This document shows, one piece after another, positions 41,341 to 45,207 of a DNA stretch of 45,207 nucleotides. A program made the position numbers and the translations under genes. The DNA lies in assembly GCF_014656075.1 (NCBI RefSeq), contig NZ_BNBS01000068.1:564-45770 (forward strand). Reading direction: 5' to 3'. Each line of letters opens with the position of its first letter. The stretch's first letter is position 1. This DNA comes from Streptomyces hydrogenans (GTDB lineage: Bacteria; Actinomycetota; Actinomycetes; Streptomycetales; Streptomycetaceae). Under the pieces are notes generated by a model, which searched no databases, had not been told where the DNA came from, and was given only the letters and a program-made list of their open reading frames with translations.

Positions 41341-41981
41341 CCCAGCCCTCGGCGAAGGGCGCCGCCGTCGGCCGTCGCATCGGCATCGGGCTGATGTACG
41401 GCTTCTGGAAGCCGCGCGTCCTCGGCGCCTGGCGGGTACCGGCCTCCGGTCCCGTCATCCTCGCCGTCAACCACGCGCACAACATAGACGGCCCCATGCT
41501 CATGGGCACCGCCCCGCGCCCCGTGCACTTCCTCATCAAGAAGGAGGCGTTCGTCGGGCCGCTGGGCGGCTTCCTGGAGGGCATCGGCCAGCTCAAGGTC
41601 GACCGGGACTCCACCGACCGCAAGGCGATCGGCAACGCGCTCGGCGTGCTGGAGCAGGGCGGTGTCCTCGGGATCTTCCCCGAGGGGACCCGCGGCGAGG
41701 GCGACTTCGCCTCGCTCCGCGCCGGCCTGGCCTACTTCGCCGTCCGCAGCGGCGCCCCGATCGTGCCGGTCGCGGTGCTGGGCAGCACCGAGCGGCCCGG
41801 ACGGCTGGTGAAGGGGCTGCCGGCCCTGCGCAGCCGGGTGGACGTCGTCTTCGGCGACGCCTTCGAGGCCGGGGACGGCAGCGGGCGGCGTACCCGCAAG
41901 GCACTGGACGAGGCCACGCTCCGCATCCAGGAGCACCTCACCGACCACCTGAAAAACGCCAGGCGCCTCACCGGGCGCTGA
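41337..41981 (+). CDS. plsC: 1-acylglycerol-3-phosphate acyltransferase (PlsC family)
   Basis: 214 residues from GTG 41337, overlapping the cmk stop. The HX4D catalytic motif is in AVNHAHNIDGPMLMG (His and Asp present) and the glycerophosphate-binding motif in LGIFPEGTRGEGDFASLRAG; VPVAVLGSTERPGRLVKGLP follows. The family acylates lysophosphatidic acid at the membrane in phospholipid synthesis. There is no clear membrane helix, so it is probably a peripheral protein. Family substrate variation is wide, so the gene symbol is provisional. It is followed by der after 75 bp. Confidence 0.88.
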   Translation: MTQPSAKGAAVGRRIGIGLMYGFWKPRVLGAWRVPASGPVILAVNHAHNIDGPMLMGTAPRPVHFLIKKEAFVGPLGGFLEGIGQLKVDRDSTDRKAIGNALGVLEQGGVLGIFPEGTRGEGDFASLRAGLAYFAVRSGAPIVPVAVLGSTERPGRLVKGLPALRSRVDVVFGDAFEAGDGSGRRTRKALDEATLRIQEHLTDHLKNARRLTGR

Positions 41982-42056
41982 GCGACACTCTCAGTAGTGG
42001 GCCCGCGGCTCCGGCCGCCGGGACCACCGACCACGAATGATCAAGGAACGGACTTC

Positions 42057-43505
42057 ATGAACGACCAGCACGACCACGGGGCACTTGGCGACGCCGAGTA
42101 CGCGGAGTTCATGGAGCTCGCCGCGGAAGAGGGCTTCGACGTCGAGGCCGTCGAGGAGGCGATCGAGGAGGCCGGCCACGGCCCGCTCCCCGTCCTCGCC
42201 GTCGTCGGCCGCCCGAACGTCGGCAAGTCGACCCTGGTGAACCGCATCATCGGCCGCCGCGAGGCGGTCGTCGAGGACAAGCCGGGCGTCACCCGCGACC
42301 GCGTCACCTACGAGGCCGAGTGGGCGGGCCGCCGCTTCAAGGTCGTCGACACCGGCGGCTGGGAGCAGGACGTCCTCGGCATCGACGCCTCCGTCGCCAC
42401 CCAGGCGGAGTACGCCATCGAGGCCGCCGACGCCTGCCTCTTCGTCGTGGACGCCACCGTGGGCGCCACCGACACCGACGAGGCCGTCGTCCGGCTGCTC
42501 CGCCGCGCGGGCAAGCCGGTCGTCCTCGCCGCCAACAAGGTCGACGGCCAGTCCGGCGAGGCCGACGCGGCCATGCTCTGGTCGCTGGGCCTCGGCGAGC
42601 CGTTCCCCGTCTCCTCGCTGCACGGCCGCGGCACCGGCGACCTCCTCGACGAGGTCCTGAAGAAGCTGCCCGAGGCCCCCGAGCAGCGCTTCGGCAACGC
42701 CGTCGGCGGCCCCCGCCGCATCGCCCTCATCGGCCGCCCCAACGTCGGCAAGTCCTCCCTGCTCAACAAGGTGGCCGGCGAGGACCGCGTGGTCGTCAAC
42801 GAGCTGGCCGGCACCACCCGCGACCCGGTCGACGAGCTGATCGTGCTCGGCGGGCAGACCTGGAAGTTCGTCGACACCGCCGGCATCCGCAAGAAGGTCC
42901 ACCTCCAGGCCGGCGCCGACTACTACGCCTCCCTCCGCACGGCCGCCGCCGTCGAGAAGGCCGAGGTCGCGGTCATCCTGATCGACACCACCGACAACAT
43001 CTCGGTGCAGGACCAGCGGATCATCACGATGGCCGTCGAGTCCGGCCGCGCCATCGTCATCGCGTACAACAAGTGGGACGAGCTCGACGAGGAGCGCCGT
43101 TACTACCTGGAGCGCGAGATCGAGACGGAGATGCAGCAGGTCGCCTGGGCGCCCCGGGTCAACGTCTCCGCCAAGACCGGCCGCCACATGGAGAAGCTGG
43201 TCCCGGCGATCGAGACCGCCCTCGCCGGCTGGGAGACCCGCGTCCCCACCGGCCGGCTCAACGCCTTCCTCGGCGAGCTGGTCGCGGCCCACCCGCACCC
43301 GATCCGCGGCGGCAAGCAGCCCCGCATCCTCTTCGGCACCCAGGCGGGCACCAAGCCGCCGCGCTTCGTGCTCTTCGCCTCCGGCTTCCTGGAGGCCGGC
43401 TACCGCCGCTTCATCGAGCGCCGGCTGCGCGAGGAGTTCGGCTTCGAGGGCACCCCGATCCACATCTCGGTCCGCGTGCGCGAGAAGCGCGGCAAGAAGA
43501 AGTGA
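42057..43505 (+). CDS. der: Ribosome biogenesis GTPase Der (EngA)
   Basis: 482 residues from ATG 42057 (AAGGA at 42043-42047). The first about 45 residues are an acidic, actinobacteria-type extension (ELAAEEGFDVEAVEEAIEEA). Two tandem GTPase domains follow: VLAVVGRPNVGKSTLVNRI with DTGGWEQD and ANKVD, then IALIGRPNVGKSSLLNKVAG with DTAGIRKK and YNKWDE. The C-terminal KH-like domain ends FGFEGTPIHISVRVREKRGK. Der binds the 50S subunit and is essential for its assembly. A double hairpin closes the transcription unit tyrA/cmk/plsC/der. Confidence 0.97.
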   Translation: MNDQHDHGALGDAEYAEFMELAAEEGFDVEAVEEAIEEAGHGPLPVLAVVGRPNVGKSTLVNRIIGRREAVVEDKPGVTRDRVTYEAEWAGRRFKVVDTGGWEQDVLGIDASVATQAEYAIEAADACLFVVDATVGATDTDEAVVRLLRRAGKPVVLAANKVDGQSGEADAAMLWSLGLGEPFPVSSLHGRGTGDLLDEVLKKLPEAPEQRFGNAVGGPRRIALIGRPNVGKSSLLNKVAGEDRVVVNELAGTTRDPVDELIVLGGQTWKFVDTAGIRKKVHLQAGADYYASLRTAAAVEKAEVAVILIDTTDNISVQDQRIITMAVESGRAIVIAYNKWDELDEERRYYLEREIETEMQQVAWAPRVNVSAKTGRHMEKLVPAIETALAGWETRVPTGRLNAFLGELVAAHPHPIRGGKQPRILFGTQAGTKPPRFVLFASGFLEAGYRRFIERRLREEFGFEGTPIHISVRVREKRGKKK

Positions 43506-43509
43506 CCCC

Positions 43510-43583
43510 GCGCGGGGCAGACCCCGCGCCCGGAACACGGCCGAGGGCCGGAGTCGTGCCGACACGACTCCGGCCCTCGGCCG
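43510..43583 (+). terminator. Tandem hairpin terminator after der
   Basis: Two hairpins follow the stop codon: an 8-bp stem (43510-43517 with 43522-43529) and then a perfect 21-bp stem (43538-43558 with 43563-43583). They separate der from the convergent minus-strand gene ending at 43597, so they can act in both directions. Confidence 0.85.
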
Positions 43584-43596
43584 TTCTCCGACCCGC

Positions 43597-44055
43597 TCAG
43601 GGGCTTCTGCGCGGCCCCGGCGGCAGCGCCGCCTGCGGAGGGTGGTGCTGCTGCGCCGGCCAGGCCGGCGGGTACGCCGCGTACGGCTGGCCGTGGACCC
43701 CCGAGAATCCCGAGAGGCCCGTGCTCCTCGCCGTGCCGAAGGCCCGGAACGCCAGCTGCTCCTCGCCGCTGCGGTCTCCCGGAAGCGTGCGGAACGACCG
43801 GCGGTACTCCGAGTACAGGGCATCGAAGATCGGCGTCGCCGAGAATCCCGCCGGTCCGTCCTGCGCCGGGCGCATCGCGGGGATCGGACTCGGATACGGC
43901 TGGGGGGAGGGGTCGTATGGGTGCACGTAGGTGCCAACGACCCCGCCGTCCGTCGGATGCGGGCGGCTCTCCGAAAGAGGGGCCCGCCGGGGACGGGGCA
44001 CGGTCGGGACCCGCGGCCCGCGCGCCGGCCCTATCCCCGGACGCCCGCCGTCCAT
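43597..44055 (-). CDS. Pro-rich hypothetical protein
   Basis: 152 residues if ATG 44055 is used; it shares a base with the stop of the upstream minus-strand gene (TGATG). GTG 43926 would give 109 residues. The central part is the most protein-like: SATPIFDALYSEYRRSFRTL followed by PGDRSGEEQLAFRAFG, which I recall in small streptomycete hypotheticals. The flanks are Pro/Ala/Gln-rich. There is no signal peptide and no recognised domain. Coupling to the upstream gene suggests a joint function, unknown. Confidence 0.55.
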   Translation of the reverse strand: MDGGRPGIGPARGPRVPTVPRPRRAPLSESRPHPTDGGVVGTYVHPYDPSPQPYPSPIPAMRPAQDGPAGFSATPIFDALYSEYRRSFRTLPGDRSGEEQLAFRAFGTARSTGLSGFSGVHGQPYAAYPPAWPAQQHHPPQAALPPGPRRSP

Positions 44056-44837
44056 CAGGTCCCGGCCAGCGGCATCGCCGCGGCGACCAGGCGCCCGTTC
44101 GCCGCGGCCTTCTCCAGGGCGTCGCGCAGCAGGTCCTCGCGCGGCTGCTGGCCGATGGAGCCGACCGGGGCGGCGAAGACCAGCACCGTGTGCGACTTGT
44201 TGGCCGCCGCGCGCCAGCCCTCGGTGACCTGGAGCGGCTGGTGCGCCTGCCACCAGGCGGTCTGGCCCGCGCCGCCCGCGCCGGGCTGGAGCACCGAGTG
44301 CAGCTGGCCCATGGCGACCAGGACCGACCAGCCGGGCAGCGCGGCCGGGCGGGTGTTCAGGTCGTCGACCCGGTGGAAGCCCTGCTCGGCGAGGAGCGGC
44401 AGGAACTCGTCGGTGAGCCGGTCGGAACCGGGCCGGGCGACCGGCGCGGTCGGCTCCACGACCAGCGCCGGGTGCAGCTCGCCGTCGATCAGGACGAGCC
44501 CGCTGGTGACGCCGAGCACGGCCTGCTCGGGGTGGGCGGCCGTGAGCGCGTCGGCGGCGTCGGCGGCCGTGATGGAGGCGACGGCGCCCTGGAGCTGGTC
44601 CTCGGCGACCCGGACGACCTGCGACGGGATGCAGCTGGCGTGGGCGAACGCGAGGACCGCGGTCTCCTCGCCGACGAACAGCACCGTGCTGGTCCGCTCC
44701 TGCTCGGAGTCGCCCGGCGTGCGGCAGGAGGTGCAGTCGTAGCTGCCCGGGGCGTTGTCGCCGGCGAGCAGCCGGTCGGCTTCTTCGTCGCCGATCTCGG
44801 CGCGTACGTCCTCGCTGACGTCGAGCATGCGCGGCAC
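44055..44837 (-). CDS. Actinobacterial hypothetical protein with CTSC/HASC cysteines
   Basis: 260 residues from GTG 44837 with AGGGAG 6 nt upstream; ATG 44828 is an alternative. The N-terminus MLDVSEDVRAEIGDEEADRL leads to SYDCTSCRTPGDS and FAHASCIPSQVVRV; the CxxC, His and Cys could bind zinc. The remainder is mixed alpha/beta (VLGVTSGLVLIDGELHPALV, LLAEQGFHRVDDLNTRPAAL, TAWWQAHQPLQVTEGWRAAA). No family name comes to mind. It is probably cytosolic, and its stop overlaps the start of the next minus-strand gene. Confidence 0.7.
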   Translation of the reverse strand: MPRMLDVSEDVRAEIGDEEADRLLAGDNAPGSYDCTSCRTPGDSEQERTSTVLFVGEETAVLAFAHASCIPSQVVRVAEDQLQGAVASITAADAADALTAAHPEQAVLGVTSGLVLIDGELHPALVVEPTAPVARPGSDRLTDEFLPLLAEQGFHRVDDLNTRPAALPGWSVLVAMGQLHSVLQPGAGGAGQTAWWQAHQPLQVTEGWRAAANKSHTVLVFAAPVGSIGQQPREDLLRDALEKAAANGRLVAAAMPLAGT

Positions 44838-45051
44838 GGAGGGCTCCCTGGAGTCGGTACGGACGGGCCCCGGGCCTTTCCCGGGCGTCTCATGCCGAGT
44901 TCAACGGGTCAGGCGCGGGCGGGGTCACGCGTGGAGGCCGGGCAACTTGCCGCCGGCGCGTGCGGAGGAGCGCGGGAGACGGGTGCCTCCGACCGGGTGG
45001 GAAGTGAACAGTGTTCCGCGCGGCACGGGGCCGGGCCCCCGGAGACCGACC

Positions 45052-45057
45052 TAGCCT
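45052..45057 (+). promoter_or_regulatory. -10 box for a likely leaderless transcript
   Basis: TAGCCT ends 6 nt before ATG 45064, the same arrangement as at 8060. No -35 is evident. Confidence 0.45.
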
Positions 45058-45063
45058 GCGGCG

Positions 45064-45207
45064 ATGTCGATGATCCGATTTTGGACAGCCGGCTCGCTCG
45101 CGGCGGCCTCCGCGGCGGCGCTGCTCGCCCTCCACCAGGCGCCCGTCGCCTCCGCCGCGCCCGGCGACGACGGGCCCGGCACCGCCGGAGCCCCCGGGGC
45201 CCCCGGC
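45064..45207 (+). CDS. Secreted or lipobox-free exported protein, 3' end outside window
   Basis: 48 codons are visible from ATG 45064 (ATG 45070 also in frame). MSMIRFWTAGSLAASAAALL then ALHQAPVASAAPGDDG is a Sec-type signal peptide: short basic start, Ala/Leu core and an ASA cleavage site. A Gly/Pro/Ala-rich stretch follows to the edge (collagen-like GAPGAPG). Nothing more can be said. Confidence 0.6.
   Translation, partial: MSMIRFWTAGSLAAASAAALLALHQAPVASAAPGDDGPGTAGAPGAPG

Overview
This window is a high-GC actinobacterial chromosome segment. Codon use with G or C at nearly every third position, GTG/TTG starts, leaderless-looking promoters, Tat signals, the gene families and the gene order all point to Streptomyces. 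I see no transposase, integrase, tRNA, rRNA or CRISPR array, so this is conserved core chromosome with some lineage-specific genes. The first CDS runs off the left edge and the last off the right edge.

Layout. 1-1932: 3' part of a protein with a giant Arg/Gly/Asp repeat region, a TPR-like domain and an acidic tail. 1999-4448: DUF1015 protein and a HAD-IIA phosphatase. 4679-7693: iron-box-controlled siderophore/iron ABC importer (two FecCD permeases and an ATPase). 7682-8380: SCP2-like protein and a small hypothetical. 8388-11921: tlyA, nadK, recN. 12128-13219: GT4 glycosyltransferase. 13251-18229: PucR regulator divergent from an APC permease and a Tat-exported amine oxidase. 18234-21525: berberine-bridge-like flavoenzyme and GH15 glucoamylase. 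22082-27886: pyrG, ADP-ribose-type Nudix hydrolase, P-loop/TPR protein, alanine dehydrogenase.

28250-32832 is a chromosome-organisation and ribosome locus: an orphan ParA, a small ribbon-helix-helix-like protein, ScpA and ScpB (the SMC kleisin and its partner) and a 23S/16S pseudouridine synthase. 32901-37222 is a translationally coupled NAD salvage/ADP-ribose operon: pnuC, nadR, nrtR, an ADP-ribosylglycohydrolase and a nucleotidyltransferase. It sits behind a perfect palindrome that overlaps its -10 box and is probably the NrtR operator. A paralogous nucleotidyltransferase lies tail-to-tail on the other strand, behind a Rieske lipoprotein and a DUF952 protein. 38877-43505: YidB-like protein, then tyrA, cmk, plsC and der. 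43597-45207: two actinobacterial hypotheticals and the start of a secreted protein.

The most interesting elements are the NrtR/ADP-ribose/nucleotidyltransferase module, the ParA-RHH-ScpAB neighbourhood with split parS-like half-sites upstream, and the RGG-repeat/TPR protein. All functions are assigned by reading motifs and from knowledge of the families; no database search was run.
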